63,180 bases of DNA. It comes from a virus. The stretch spans positions 1 to 63,180 of IMG/VR virus record IMGVR_UViG_3300025645_000071. One strand, 5' to 3'. Below, piece after piece: positions 6,321 through 14,784 of this stretch (the first letter of the stretch is position 1; every line of letters starts with the position of its first letter). The position numbers and the translations under genes are program-made. The notes under the pieces were generated by a model. The model saw only the letters and a program-made list of their open reading frames with translations, had not been told where the DNA came from and ran no database searches.

Positions 6321-6572
6321 ATGACTACATACGTAATACTAAATACAACAGAGGTAAAGGATGAAGATGGTGAAGTCCTTATAGATTTTTCTCAGCTATC
6401 TAACCGTAATGCTGATATGTTACGCTACAGTAAAGACGGTAGTAAAGCCTTAGTTAAGTACAAGGGAGATCAACCATCGTTTTTAGATGGTAAGACAACG
6501 TATACACACGCAGAGATAATGGTTGTGTTAAGAGATACTGACGGAGATTGGCACGCAGAGGCTGAAGACTAA
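6321..6572 (+). CDS. Hypothetical protein, 83 aa
   Basis: Acidic, with alternating strand pattern (YVILNTTEVKDEDGEVLIDF) and no recognised family. It follows the adhesin by 9 bases and probably shares its transcript, so it may be an accessory to that fibre. Its stop codon overlaps the stop of the opposite-strand gene at 6569-6991. Confidence 0.6.
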   Translation: MTTYVILNTTEVKDEDGEVLIDFSQLSNRNADMLRYSKDGSKALVKYKGDQPSFLDGKTTYTHAEIMVVLRDTDGDWHAEAED

Positions 6573-6991
6573 CCTTCTAAATCTTTATAAAACCGTTGAA
6601 CAAAAAGCCTAGCTTTTTGAGTTAAAGCATATCTCACTCTGTAATTATATTTAGTTTCATCTCTAAATAAATGGTCTTCATATGTGTCTGAAGGTGTTAA
6701 TTTATCAAAGTGTTTATATATGTATCCAATTTTCATTAATGGGTACACATATCTTTTTCCCATATTAGATCGGCTTGATTCAAAGTCTTTGCTAGCGTAA
6801 TCTAAAGTAAAAAATTGCAGGTCGTATGCCCATAGCATAAACTCTATTTTAGAAAAATCCATTTCTAGTTTTTCCGAATACTTATTTTTTAAAACTTTTA
6901 AGTTTTTAAGATAGTTGTTATTAATATATATCTTATCTTGTTTAGCGAAGTCTCTAAATAAGATTTTTTTTGATATCTTACTTTTAGGCAT
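6569..6991 (-). CDS. Winged-helix-like regulator candidate, 140 aa
   Basis: The only leftward gene inside the late arm. Residues about 40-75 form helices, 80-110 a Lys-rich recognition-like segment, and YALTQKARLFVQRFYKDL near the C-terminus matches the final strand and helix of MarR/PadR-like winged-helix proteins. It faces the 7021 gene across a 29-base gap with back-to-back -7 boxes. Autoregulation and control of the rightward unit are inferred. The helix-turn-helix call is by eye only. Confidence 0.5.
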   Translation of the reverse strand: MPKSKISKKILFRDFAKQDKIYINNNYLKNLKVLKNKYSEKLEMDFSKIEFMLWAYDLQFFTLDYASKDFESSRSNMGKRYVYPLMKIGYIYKHFDKLTPSDTYEDHLFRDETKYNYRVRYALTQKARLFVQRFYKDLEG

Positions 6992-6997
6992 TTGTAT

Positions 6998-7005
6998 TAA
7001 ATTTG
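6998..7005 (+). promoter_or_regulatory. -7 promoter box TAAATTTG (rightward)
   Basis: Matches TAnnTTTG, 15 bases before the ATG at 7021. It shares the 29-base divergent gap with the leftward box at 7014-7021. Confidence 0.45.
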
Positions 7006-7013
7006 TATTAAAG

Positions 7014-7021
7014 CAAAACTA
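7014..7021 (-). promoter_or_regulatory. -7 promoter box TAGTTTTG (leftward)
   Basis: CAAAACTA on the + strand reads TAGTTTTG on the - strand, fitting TAnnTTTG about 22 bases upstream of the ATG at 6991. It would drive the lone leftward regulator-like gene. Confidence 0.4.
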
Positions 7022-7323
7022 TGACAAAAGATTTCGAATTCTTACTTCATATGCAAAGACTTATGTTTGAAGCAGAAGCTTTGGCAAAGCAATATGACGT
7101 AGAAGATAGATTTATTTCAATTATGTTTGCTGGATTAATTGACCCTTTACATGGTAATATATCAAAACTTAATGCAATGTATAGTTATAACATACAAGAT
7201 GTTGATGAATTAATGGAGATACAAGATTTTATATTTCATACATACAATGTTGACGAAAAAGATGAATTAGACAATAGAGATCTAGGTAATTTACTAGATG
7301 GAACAGGAATAGAACTAGAATAA
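7021..7323 (+). CDS. Hypothetical helical acidic protein, 100 aa
   Basis: Family unknown. Mostly helical, acidic C-terminal third (DEKDELDNRDLGNLLDG). First gene of a compact rightward block leading to the terminase. Confidence 0.6.
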   Translation: MTKDFEFLLHMQRLMFEAEALAKQYDVEDRFISIMFAGLIDPLHGNISKLNAMYSYNIQDVDELMEIQDFIFHTYNVDEKDELDNRDLGNLLDGTGIELE

Positions 7324-7324
7324 A

Positions 7325-7567
7325 ATGGAAGGAGTTATCAGAAAAATTATTATTGGAAAAGATCCAAAAGACGCTATGGCCTATTATATAGGAATGAGAG
7401 CTGGAAGAGGGGAGGTTAGCGCAATAGTACGTGACGAGAAACATCTTCACAGATATGGCAAAAATAGATATTTGGTATATTTACAAGATGATAACGATAA
7501 TTCTCAAGCGTTATGGAAAAGTGTGGATGACATGCCATGCATGTTAGAATTTGATTGCAACTTTTAA
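7325..7567 (+). CDS. Hypothetical protein, 80 aa
   Basis: Begins one base after the previous stop. It has a mixed alpha/beta pattern (VIRKIIIGKDPKDAMAYYIG). Marine phages carry small proteins of this look next to packaging genes, but no function is known to me. Confidence 0.6.
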   Translation: MEGVIRKIIIGKDPKDAMAYYIGMRAGRGEVSAIVRDEKHLHRYGKNRYLVYLQDDNDNSQALWKSVDDMPCMLEFDCNF

Positions 7568-7568
7568 A

Positions 7569-7871
7569 ATGGTAAGAACAGAACTATATACATCTGGAGG
7601 TGAATTTAACCTTCCTAATGGAAAAGAATATATTGGGGCATATCATGTTCACTTTGATAAAGGTGCTATGGTAGGAGGGTTTCATAAAGTAAAAGCTCAC
7701 GACAGATTAAAACCTATGAATAGAGCTGCAGAACAATTGGTTCAATCAATAATGAAAAATCTTCAAACAGAAAGAATGCAAGAAATTGCAATAAAGTCTT
7801 TATCTAGCGGCACATCTTCAAGGTCAAGCTCTAGTGGATCAGGAAGCTCAGGAGGTTCAGGAGGTTATTAA
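7569..7871 (+). CDS. Hypothetical protein with Ser/Gly tail, 100 aa
   Basis: The ATG at 7569, one base after the previous stop, was chosen over one six codons upstream that overlaps the preceding gene. The first 75 residues include LYTSGGEFNLPNGKEYIGAY and HVHFDKG; the last 25 are almost only Ser and Gly, as in flexible virion-associated tails. Function unknown. Confidence 0.6.
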   Translation: MVRTELYTSGGEFNLPNGKEYIGAYHVHFDKGAMVGGFHKVKAHDRLKPMNRAAEQLVQSIMKNLQTERMQEIAIKSLSSGTSSRSSSSGSGSSGGSGGY

Positions 7872-8014
7872 TGAAAACAATTAAAAGTAAAGGGTTTGGA
7901 GACACAATAGCTAAATTCACAAAAGCTACAGGATTAAACAAGCTAACACCAAAAGATTGCGGTTGCAATCAAAGGCAAGAAAAATTAAATAAAATATTTC
8001 CTTATAAAAAATGA
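7871..8014 (+). CDS. Conserved marine-phage micro-protein, 47 aa
   Basis: A 47-codon frame with ATG overlapping the previous stop and its own TGA overlapping the next ATG. It contains GDTIAKFTKATGLNKL, then CGC and QEKLNKIFPYK. I recognise this pattern (FTKATG, paired Cys, KLN-x-FPY end) from small proteins of many marine phages. The Cys pair could bind metal. Role unknown; its place before the terminase block suggests an internal or packaging role. Confidence 0.6.
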   Translation: MKTIKSKGFGDTIAKFTKATGLNKLTPKDCGCNQRQEKLNKIFPYKK

Positions 8015-8601
8015 AAACATTAAATCTATTTATTGTTGAGTTAAAAAAAATTATTAAAGATACAATTACTACAGAAAGCGGTTTTGAGCTATATGTAGAT
8101 TCTAAATTTGAAGGCGGTGAGTTTGAACATAGAATTACTGAAGGTCCTGTTGTCTGTGCTCCCTTAAAATACAATACTGGGGTAAAAAAAGGTGATACTA
8201 TATACTTTCACCACTTAGTAGTAGTTAATGATGGTCAAGCTTTAACAGGCGTAGACGATCATTATTTAATATACTATGATGACAAAAACACAATTAATAA
8301 TCAGGCAATAGCTTATAAGTGTAAGGATACTGGAGAAATAAAACCTTTAGCTGGATGGTCTTTACTAGAGCCTGTAGAAGAAGAAAAGAAAGTAGAATCT
8401 GAATTAATAGAACTTGTGTCTCTTAAAGAAAAATTACCTACTACAGGTAAGGTTGCATTTGATGCTCCTTGGTTAAAAGAAATGAATATTTCATCAGGAG
8501 ATATTGTAGGGTTTCAAGAAAATAGAGATTACCGTATAAAAATAGATGGAAAGGAATATTATCGCACTCGTGCAGAAGACTTAATGTATAAATTAAATTA
8601 A
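8011..8601 (+). CDS. Possible two-domain GroES-like co-chaperonin, 196 aa
   Basis: The C-terminal 55 residues follow the GroES order: GKV near the start, (S)GDIVGF, then YRIKIDGKEYYRTRAEDLMYKLN, comparable to the GroES end in which a VLF-G strand leads to a strand with V-DGEE and a D-I-L-A end. The N-terminal half repeats the order (EGPVVCAP, then VKKGDTIYFHHLVV). A tandem GroES fold that caps the host GroEL for capsid folding is inferred; the mobile-loop sequence is not clearly conserved. Alternative: an unrelated SH3-like barrel protein. Confidence 0.45.
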   Translation: MKTLNLFIVELKKIIKDTITTESGFELYVDSKFEGGEFEHRITEGPVVCAPLKYNTGVKKGDTIYFHHLVVVNDGQALTGVDDHYLIYYDDKNTINNQAIAYKCKDTGEIKPLAGWSLLEPVEEEKKVESELIELVSLKEKLPTTGKVAFDAPWLKEMNISSGDIVGFQENRDYRIKIDGKEYYRTRAEDLMYKLN

Positions 8602-8602
8602 A

Positions 8603-8863
8603 ATGTTTGATAAAATAGAATTATGGGAAGAGCTTGAAAGCAATGAATGCCTTTTAGCTGATGGATTAAACGATGCTGTAGTTGGTATAAGCTATGGAGT
8701 AGAACCTAAAACAGTATATAGTGTTCATAAAATAATTGAAATACTTATGGAAGACGGTATGGAATGGGAAGAAGCAATCGAACATTTTTCTTACAATATA
8801 GGTGGGGCTTATGTAGGTGAAAAAACACCAATCTTTATTTATGATTTAGATGAGCAGGAGTAA
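8603..8863 (+). CDS. Conserved hypothetical phage protein, 86 aa
   Basis: Acidic. The pattern DAVVGISYG, then EEAIEHFSYNIGGAYVGE and TPIFI resembles a small uncharacterised family found in many phages. It sits in a tight rightward operon and overlaps the next gene by 14 bases. Confidence 0.6.
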   Translation: MFDKIELWEELESNECLLADGLNDAVVGISYGVEPKTVYSVHKIIEILMEDGMEWEEAIEHFSYNIGGAYVGEKTPIFIYDLDEQE

Positions 8864-9140
8864 GTTTACTACCATATCTGCCTCTCAAAGGCTTATGAAA
8901 AGTATGGAGGAAGCTATAGATAACATGATAGAAGAAATCAAAAAACCTGTTGATCCTGAAATCAATGGTAGCGCAAGAAAAGCTGAACTTCAGTCTATTA
9001 AACAAACAGCTACCGACTGTAAGGAGTTAATTATAGAAAGGCAACGTTTAGAACAGATGGTTAAAGATCTAAAAACAAGTGGGGAAATAGGGGATACAAA
9101 AGATTATACTGGAGGGTTTGCAGAAAGATTTTCTAAGTAA
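8850..9140 (+). CDS. Small helical protein, 96 aa, possible small-terminase candidate
   Basis: Residues about 25-80 are a long helix with heptad pattern (KQTATDCKELIIERQRLEQM). No DNA-binding motif is certain. No other small terminase is visible, and this helical protein lies about 1 kb before the large terminase, so it is the best candidate by position only. Both ends overlap neighbours. Confidence 0.45.
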   Translation: MSRSKFTTISASQRLMKSMEEAIDNMIEEIKKPVDPEINGSARKAELQSIKQTATDCKELIIERQRLEQMVKDLKTSGEIGDTKDYTGGFAERFSK

Positions 9141-9505
9141 TGGCATACAAAGACCCTAAAGATCAAGCAGCTGCATCAAAACGTCATTATGAAGCTAATA
9201 AAGAAAAGATTATAAAGAGGTCTAAAAAAAGAAATATTAGACAAAGAGATAAAAATAGGCTTTATGTAGAAAACATAAAAAAACAATCAGGTTGTGTTGA
9301 CTGTGGAGAGTCAAATCATCTTGTTTTAGATTTCGATCATATAGAAGACAATAAATATAAATGCATATCTAATATGGTTTATGAATCTTACAGTATAAAA
9401 ACCATACAAAAAGAAATAGATAAGTGTGAAGTAAGGTGCTCTAACTGTCATAGAATAATTACACATAATAGAAGAAATAATAATAGTAACTTGCAAGAGT
9501 TATGA
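9140..9505 (+). CDS. HNH-type endonuclease, 121 aa
   Basis: CVDCG at about residue 51, LDFDHIEDNKY about 20 residues later, and a second pair with CSNCHRIITH near residue 100 give the zinc-stabilised HNH fold, with the DH supplying catalytic residues. The basic N-terminus (KRSKKRNIRQRDKNR) should bind DNA. HNH proteins near terminase genes are known to aid packaging cleavage, though a homing or defence-cleavage role cannot be excluded. Confidence 0.75.
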   Translation: MAYKDPKDQAAASKRHYEANKEKIIKRSKKRNIRQRDKNRLYVENIKKQSGCVDCGESNHLVLDFDHIEDNKYKCISNMVYESYSIKTIQKEIDKCEVRCSNCHRIITHNRRNNNSNLQEL

Positions 9506-9747
9506 GAGCTATAAAAAAGAAAAGAAATTATAAGAAGGAGTATAAAAAATTCCAATCTTCATCTAAGTCAAAGAAGAATCGTGCTGCAAGAAATAAGAGA
9601 AGAAGATATGCTGTCAAAAAAGGTAAAGTAAAAAAAGGTGATGGGAAAGATATTCACCATATAGGAAGTAAAACTAGAATAGAATCTAAATCTAAAAATA
9701 GAGGTAGAAAAGAAAAGTCAAGATTAAAAGGATCTAAACGTAAATAA
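9502..9747 (+). CDS. Basic HNH-like small protein, 81 aa
   Basis: Very Lys/Arg-rich. The segment KKGDGKDIHHIGSK followed by SKSKNRGRKEKSR resembles small conserved marine-phage proteins with a degenerate HNH core (D-H/H-H and an N-R pattern). The zinc Cys pairs are missing. It directly follows the full HNH protein, so the two may act together in packaging. Confidence 0.6.
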   Translation: MRAIKKKRNYKKEYKKFQSSSKSKKNRAARNKRRRYAVKKGKVKKGDGKDIHHIGSKTRIESKSKNRGRKEKSRLKGSKRK

Positions 9748-9755
9748 AATTTAAT

Positions 9756-9995
9756 ATGTATTTAATTAAAAAAATGAGATGGCTATTCATTATAGCTTTT
9801 TGGTGTGTAGTTATTTCTATGCTTTCTTCTTGTTCTTTGCAGAATCAACATAGAAGATCTCAATCTAACGATTATAGCCAATGCTGGTGTATTGACCCGT
9901 GGGTTGGAGCTGCTGAATGGTGTTGTCCTGGTAAAGAGCCAAAATATATGGCTCCTTATAAGCATAAGAAAGGTTATACTAAAGCGTCATTCTAA
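9756..9995 (+). CDS. Small predicted lipoprotein, 79 aa
   Basis: The N-terminus has a hydrophobic stretch (WLFIIAFWCVVISML) ending in LSSC, a plausible lipobox with Cys lipidation. The mature part is short, with four further Cys (CWC, CC) and ends basic. An exported phage lipoprotein next to packaging genes is unusual; a surface-exclusion role is possible but not shown. Confidence 0.55.
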   Translation: MYLIKKMRWLFIIAFWCVVISMLSSCSLQNQHRRSQSNDYSQCWCIDPWVGAAEWCCPGKEPKYMAPYKHKKGYTKASF

Positions 9996-10201
9996 TGGCT
10001 GATTTTAAATGTGAGTGTAACAATAAGGTTGTAAGTAAATCTTCAGTTACGATAAGATACATTGAAGGTTACGGAGTGATACCTGATGTAAAATGTGAAA
10101 GTTGCGGAGAATATATGACTTCAATTACAAAAGAAAGAAATTACACAAAAGATGGAGTTGCTTCTCTTGGTAGGATGAATAGGAACGGTAGCAGCTATTG
10201 A
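9995..10201 (+). CDS. Small zinc-ribbon protein, 68 aa
   Basis: CECNN at residue 6 and CESCGEY near residue 34 form a two-knuckle zinc ribbon. Its stop TGA overlaps the ATG of the terminase. It may bind DNA or partner with the terminase, but position is the only support. Confidence 0.6.
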   Translation: MADFKCECNNKVVSKSSVTIRYIEGYGVIPDVKCESCGEYMTSITKERNYTKDGVASLGRMNRNGSSY

Positions 10202-12321
10202 TGTCTGTATTACTAAACATAAAAGAATATGAAGAACCTGCTGTTAAGATTTGTCCCAACGGTACGGAAGGTGAGCTTATCGAACTCGGTGGGTTACTCA
10301 TTTGTCTTCCGAAAAGGCCGCCGAAGAAAGAAATTTTCGGATATAAAGAATCAGACTCTATGCAAATGTGGAGAAGGTTATCTATGCCGACGGAATTGTC
10401 TCGTATTCGTTCTATGGATGAGTGGGCAGAAATGCCAAGGGAGTTTAGAGAGAGGTTTCGTCCATATGTCGAGGAAGAGTTTAGGCGTAGGCGTGAGGGT
10501 TTTTGGTTTTATAACAACGGTGCAGCTACATATATTACGGGGAGGCATTACATGATGCTACAATGGACTAAGCTAGATATTGGCTATCCATATTATTTAA
10601 ATTTTCAACGTGAAATATTTTTACACATGGCTGCTTGTGAGGCTGACCCTCGTTGTATCGGTCAGCTTTACACTAAGTGTCGTCGCTCTGGGTATACCAA
10701 TATATGCTCTGCCGTACTTGTTGATGAGGCTACACAAGTTAAAGACAAGCTTATGGGGATACAGTCTAAGACTGGTAAGGATGCACAAGAAAACATATTT
10801 ATGAAAAAGGTTGTTTTTATGTTTAGGAACTACCCTTTCTTCTTTAAACCTATTCAAGATGGTACAACTAACCCACGTATGGAGTTAGCATTTAGAGAGC
10901 CATCAAAGCGTATTACCAAGAAAAACAAAACAGCTCAAACTGGTGAAGCGCTTAATACAGTGATTAATTGGAAAAACACAACTAATAATGCATATGATGG
11001 TGAGAAGCTGCACATATTATATTTAGACGAAGCAGGAAAATGGGAAAAACCAACAGACATAAGAGACGCTTGGAGGATACAGAGGACCTGTTTGATCGTC
11101 GGAAGAAAAATCGTGGGAAAGGCTCTAGTGGGAAGCACAGTAAACCCTATGTCAAAAGGCGGAAAAGAATACAAGAGTTTATGGGAGGATTCGAATCCTT
11201 CGGAGAGGAACAAGAATGGGAGGACTAAAACTGGGTTATACAGATTGTTTATATCAGCAGAGCAGTCTCTTGAAGGCTTCTTTGATTTATATGGGAATCC
11301 AGTTTCTGAAGATCCAGAAAATCCTATAGAAGGTATAGATGGTGAAGATATAGTTATTGGCTCTAGAACATACCTTAAGAATGAACGATCTTCTCTAAAA
11401 GATAATGCTTCTGAAATGAATGAGGTTATACGTCAATTTCCTTTTACTTCAGACGAAGCATTTAGAGACAGTATAGAAGGAAGCGTATTTAATATTGGAA
11501 AGATATACGAACAAATAGAATATAACGATGAGCTTTTTCCAAACCCTGTAGTTACTGGTAACTTTATATGGAAAGGAGGTAATCAAGATACCGAGGTTGT
11601 GTTTAGTCCAGATCCAAACGGCAGATTTAAAATATCCTGGATGCCACCTGTAGATTTAAGAAACAAAAAAGCAGCTATAAGAGGCAAAAAAATAGCCCCT
11701 AACTCTCATATGGGTTGCGGAGGAGTTGACTCTTATGATCTTGATGCTACTGTAGACGGCAGAGGCTCTAAAGGAGCATTACATTTATATAATAAATTTC
11801 ACATGGAGCACCCTTCTAATATGTTTGTATTAGAATATGCCTCTCGCCCTCCTCTTGCAAAAATATTTTATGAAGACGTACTTATGGCTGCTGTGTTTTA
11901 TGGGTATCCTATCTTAATTGAGAACAATAAGTACGGCATCGCAAGATACTTTGAATCAAGGGGTTACGACGGATACCTAATGGACAGACCTAAACACTTA
12001 AAAACTGGTACGGCTAAAGTTAAAGTAAAAACAAAAGGGATCCCTTCAAACTCTCAAGATATAATTCAAGCTCATGCTCACGCTATAGAGTCTTACATAC
12101 ACGAACATGTTGGGGTAAATCATGAGGCCAATAAAGTTGGTAATATGTATTTTAATAAAACTCTTGAAGATTGGATAGGTTACAAAATTGATAATAGAAC
12201 TAAGTTTGACCTTACTATTAGTTCTGGTTTAGCTTTACTTGCTGCTCAAAAGGTTAAAAAGAAAAAAGTTAGCAGCTTTGATGAAAGGAAGTTTTTTAGG
12301 CGATACAAAGTCGTCGGCTAA
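10201..12321 (+). CDS. terL: Terminase large subunit, 706 aa
   Basis: The packaging motor and genome-cutting enzyme. Visible features: a deviant Walker A (KCRRSGYTN, about 159-167), Walker B LHILYLDE (about 270-277), a coupling-type motif VGSTVNP (about 310), and the RNase H-like nuclease with first acid cluster VDSYDLD (about 509-515). Length fits large terminases of Bacteroidota podoviruses. The ATG at 10201 overlaps the previous stop as TGATG and is preferred to a TTG one codon upstream. The Walker A lacks the usual GKT, as in some divergent terminases. A portal gene follows at once. Confidence 0.88.
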   Translation: MSVLLNIKEYEEPAVKICPNGTEGELIELGGLLICLPKRPPKKEIFGYKESDSMQMWRRLSMPTELSRIRSMDEWAEMPREFRERFRPYVEEEFRRRREGFWFYNNGAATYITGRHYMMLQWTKLDIGYPYYLNFQREIFLHMAACEADPRCIGQLYTKCRRSGYTNICSAVLVDEATQVKDKLMGIQSKTGKDAQENIFMKKVVFMFRNYPFFFKPIQDGTTNPRMELAFREPSKRITKKNKTAQTGEALNTVINWKNTTNNAYDGEKLHILYLDEAGKWEKPTDIRDAWRIQRTCLIVGRKIVGKALVGSTVNPMSKGGKEYKSLWEDSNPSERNKNGRTKTGLYRLFISAEQSLEGFFDLYGNPVSEDPENPIEGIDGEDIVIGSRTYLKNERSSLKDNASEMNEVIRQFPFTSDEAFRDSIEGSVFNIGKIYEQIEYNDELFPNPVVTGNFIWKGGNQDTEVVFSPDPNGRFKISWMPPVDLRNKKAAIRGKKIAPNSHMGCGGVDSYDLDATVDGRGSKGALHLYNKFHMEHPSNMFVLEYASRPPLAKIFYEDVLMAAVFYGYPILIENNKYGIARYFESRGYDGYLMDRPKHLKTGTAKVKVKTKGIPSNSQDIIQAHAHAIESYIHEHVGVNHEANKVGNMYFNKTLEDWIGYKIDNRTKFDLTISSGLALLAAQKVKKKKVSSFDERKFFRRYKVVG

Positions 12322-12326
12322 TTTCC

Positions 12327-12334
12327 TATATTTG
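12327..12334 (+). promoter_or_regulatory. -7 promoter box TATATTTG before portal
   Basis: Exact TAnnTTTG in the 33-base gap between terminase and portal, 20 bases before the ATG at 12355. Confidence 0.5.
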
Positions 12335-12354
12335 CAATATATACTCCAACGTTA

Positions 12355-14784
12355 ATGAAACAATATAGCGGTAAAAAAAATTTCCCAGACCCACTTGCTC
12401 CCCAAGAACAGAAGGAGAGTAAAGAATATGGTCTAAGATATGCTAAGGCTATCGAGTCTCAGTGGGGGAAAAAGTCTGAAAACTCATCTTTATTTTCAAA
12501 AAGATATACGCTGTTTGAAAGAAACAAGGAGTACGCTAATGGCGTTCAAGATACTTCAATCTATAAAAGATTATTAAACGTACAAGACCCTAATGCAGGG
12601 GATGGTAGTTTAATGAATATTGACTATACTCCTGTTCCTATACTACCTAAGTTTGTTAGAATTGTAGTAAATAAAATATTAGGGAGAAATCTTTATCCAA
12701 ATTTAGAAGCAATCGATCCTTTGTCTTCTTCAGAAAAAAATAGGGATAAAAAAAGAATTGAGATTCAGGTTGCTTTAAGGAAGCAGCTAATGGCTTTTAA
12801 AGAAAAAACAGGCGCAACTATTGGTATGGATCCAGAAATGATTCCAGATAGCGAAGCTGAAGCAGAAATATTTATTGGAGAGAATGTAAAAAGCGATGCT
12901 GAAATAGCAGCTCAAGTTGCTACTGATATGACATTGTCTTGGAATAATTTTGACGATAATATATTTAGAAGGTGTGTAAACGATTTAGCTACAAATGGAA
13001 TGGCTGTAGTTAAAAGATCAAATGATCCTAATTACGGAATTAAAACTCATTATGTAGAACCTAAAGATTTTATTCATAGCGAAACTAATGATCCAAGTTT
13101 TGAGGATATAACCTACGGAGGGCATATTAAGAGTATGCCTATTCAGGAATTAAAAAGAATAGCTAGTGGGGAGTTAGAAGAAGAAGATTTTGAAAAAATA
13201 GCTAAGAAAACTTCTGGTAGATCATCTAATGGTCGCACTTATGATAACAATTTAGGGAAAAACGTATATGACTACGATGAGTATTCAGTTGATGTACTAG
13301 AATTTGAATTCTTGTCTACTGACTGCATGCATTTTGAGGAGAAGGAGAATAGATTCGGCAATAGAAACTTTTTCTATGAAGGCTTCGATTATAAAGAAAA
13401 GGCTGGTAGTGTTTTTGAGAGAAAGCCACATAAAATGGAGATTGTAAATGTTTACAAAGGCTATTACATTGTAGGCACAGATTATTTGTTTGGATACGGT
13501 AGAATGCATAATGTGCCTAAAAACATATACGATATAAGTAAAGCAAGACTTTCGTATTCTGTTGTTGCAACAAACCTTACCGATATGATGCCAAAATCTA
13601 TGGTTAATAGCTGTATAGGTTTTGCTGACATGTTACAATTAACCCACTTAAAAATCCAACAAGCTATTGCTAAGGCAAAGCCAGATGGACTTATCATTGA
13701 TATTGAAGGGTTAGAAAATGTTCAGCTTGGAAAATCAGGTGAATTGCAACCATTAGATTTGCACGATATATATGAGCAAACTGGTGTATTCTATTACAGA
13801 AGTAAAAATCCTGAAGGTGGATTCCAAAACCCGCCAATTCGTGAGATAGGTAATAGCATTAGAAATATTAATGAGCTTATTGGCCTGTACAATCATTATC
13901 TAAGAATGATACGTGATACTACGGGAATTAATGAAGTTGTTGATGCTAGCACGCCAAAATCAGAAGCTTTAGTAGGAGTGAGAGAGCAAGCTATTGCGGC
14001 ATCTAATAACGCAACTTATGATGTAACAAACGCATCTATGATTCTTTACAAGAATGTTTGTAATGATATAGTTAAGTGCATGCAAATACTACCAGAAGAA
14101 TCTGTTATTATGGATGTGTATAAAAATGCAATTGGCGAAACAAACATGAGTGTTCTTTCTAGTTTTGCTAGATTACCTATGTATAATTTTGGAGTTCAGG
14201 TTCAAAGAGATATGGATGATAAAGACCAGGCTTATTTAGAGCAGGCCATTCAAATTTCTCTTCAACAAAAAGAAATAGATCTTGAAGATGCTATGGCTAT
14301 TCGAGAGCTTAAGGATGTAAACCAGGCTGAAAGACTTCTTATAGTTAGAAGAAAAAAGAAGATGCAGCAAGCTCAGGCGATGATGATGCAACAACAGCAA
14401 ATGCAAGCTCAGATGGCGCAGCAGGCTAAAGCTACTGAACTCCAGATGGAAGGTCAGAAGATGCAAGCTGAAGCTCAAATAGAAGCTCAGAAAATGCAAC
14501 TTAAAGCACAAATAGACGCACAACTATCTTCAATGAGGCATGAGTTTAATAAAGAAATTGAAACTATAAGAGCTAAGGCTACTTTAGGATTCAAAGAAAC
14601 TGATGAAGAATTTAAAGAAAAACTTGAAGTCCTTAAAGAAGACAGAAAGGATGATAGAGTAGAAAAACAAGCTGTACAACAATCTAAACTTATTTCTCAA
14701 AGGAAAGGAAATAGAACTGAATTACAGCAAGGTGGTGAAAATCCAATGAGACAAATGTTAATGAATATGCAAAATGGCCAGTAA
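12355..14784 (+). CDS. Portal protein, 809 aa
   Basis: Position right after terL and overall pattern identify a portal, the dodecameric ring through which DNA is packaged. It has an N-terminal region with conserved Tyr/Asn, a long central alpha/beta body, the stretch LIGLYNHYLRMIRDTTGINEV (stem-like helix), then a C-terminal tail from about residue 655 rich in Gln, Met and Ala forming a long coiled coil. The length of about 800 aa matches portals of crAss-like and other Bacteroidota podoviruses. Its end overlaps the next gene by 11 bases. Confidence 0.8.
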   Translation: MKQYSGKKNFPDPLAPQEQKESKEYGLRYAKAIESQWGKKSENSSLFSKRYTLFERNKEYANGVQDTSIYKRLLNVQDPNAGDGSLMNIDYTPVPILPKFVRIVVNKILGRNLYPNLEAIDPLSSSEKNRDKKRIEIQVALRKQLMAFKEKTGATIGMDPEMIPDSEAEAEIFIGENVKSDAEIAAQVATDMTLSWNNFDDNIFRRCVNDLATNGMAVVKRSNDPNYGIKTHYVEPKDFIHSETNDPSFEDITYGGHIKSMPIQELKRIASGELEEEDFEKIAKKTSGRSSNGRTYDNNLGKNVYDYDEYSVDVLEFEFLSTDCMHFEEKENRFGNRNFFYEGFDYKEKAGSVFERKPHKMEIVNVYKGYYIVGTDYLFGYGRMHNVPKNIYDISKARLSYSVVATNLTDMMPKSMVNSCIGFADMLQLTHLKIQQAIAKAKPDGLIIDIEGLENVQLGKSGELQPLDLHDIYEQTGVFYYRSKNPEGGFQNPPIREIGNSIRNINELIGLYNHYLRMIRDTTGINEVVDASTPKSEALVGVREQAIAASNNATYDVTNASMILYKNVCNDIVKCMQILPEESVIMDVYKNAIGETNMSVLSSFARLPMYNFGVQVQRDMDDKDQAYLEQAIQISLQQKEIDLEDAMAIRELKDVNQAERLLIVRRKKKMQQAQAMMMQQQQMQAQMAQQAKATELQMEGQKMQAEAQIEAQKMQLKAQIDAQLSSMRHEFNKEIETIRAKATLGFKETDEEFKEKLEVLKEDRKDDRVEKQAVQQSKLISQRKGNRTELQQGGENPMRQMLMNMQNGQ

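Noticed and set aside
10229-10555. 108-codon frame inside the terminase gene
   Set aside because: Overlaps conserved terminase coding sequence, Cys/Arg-biased and lacking any plausible domain.
11040-11228. 62-codon basic frame inside the terminase gene
   Set aside because: Its Lys/Arg richness follows from the purine-rich local sequence; no independent evidence.
14236-14523. Leu/Ser/His-rich frame opposite the portal tail
   Set aside because: Complement of the Gln/Met coiled-coil codons; no start signal.
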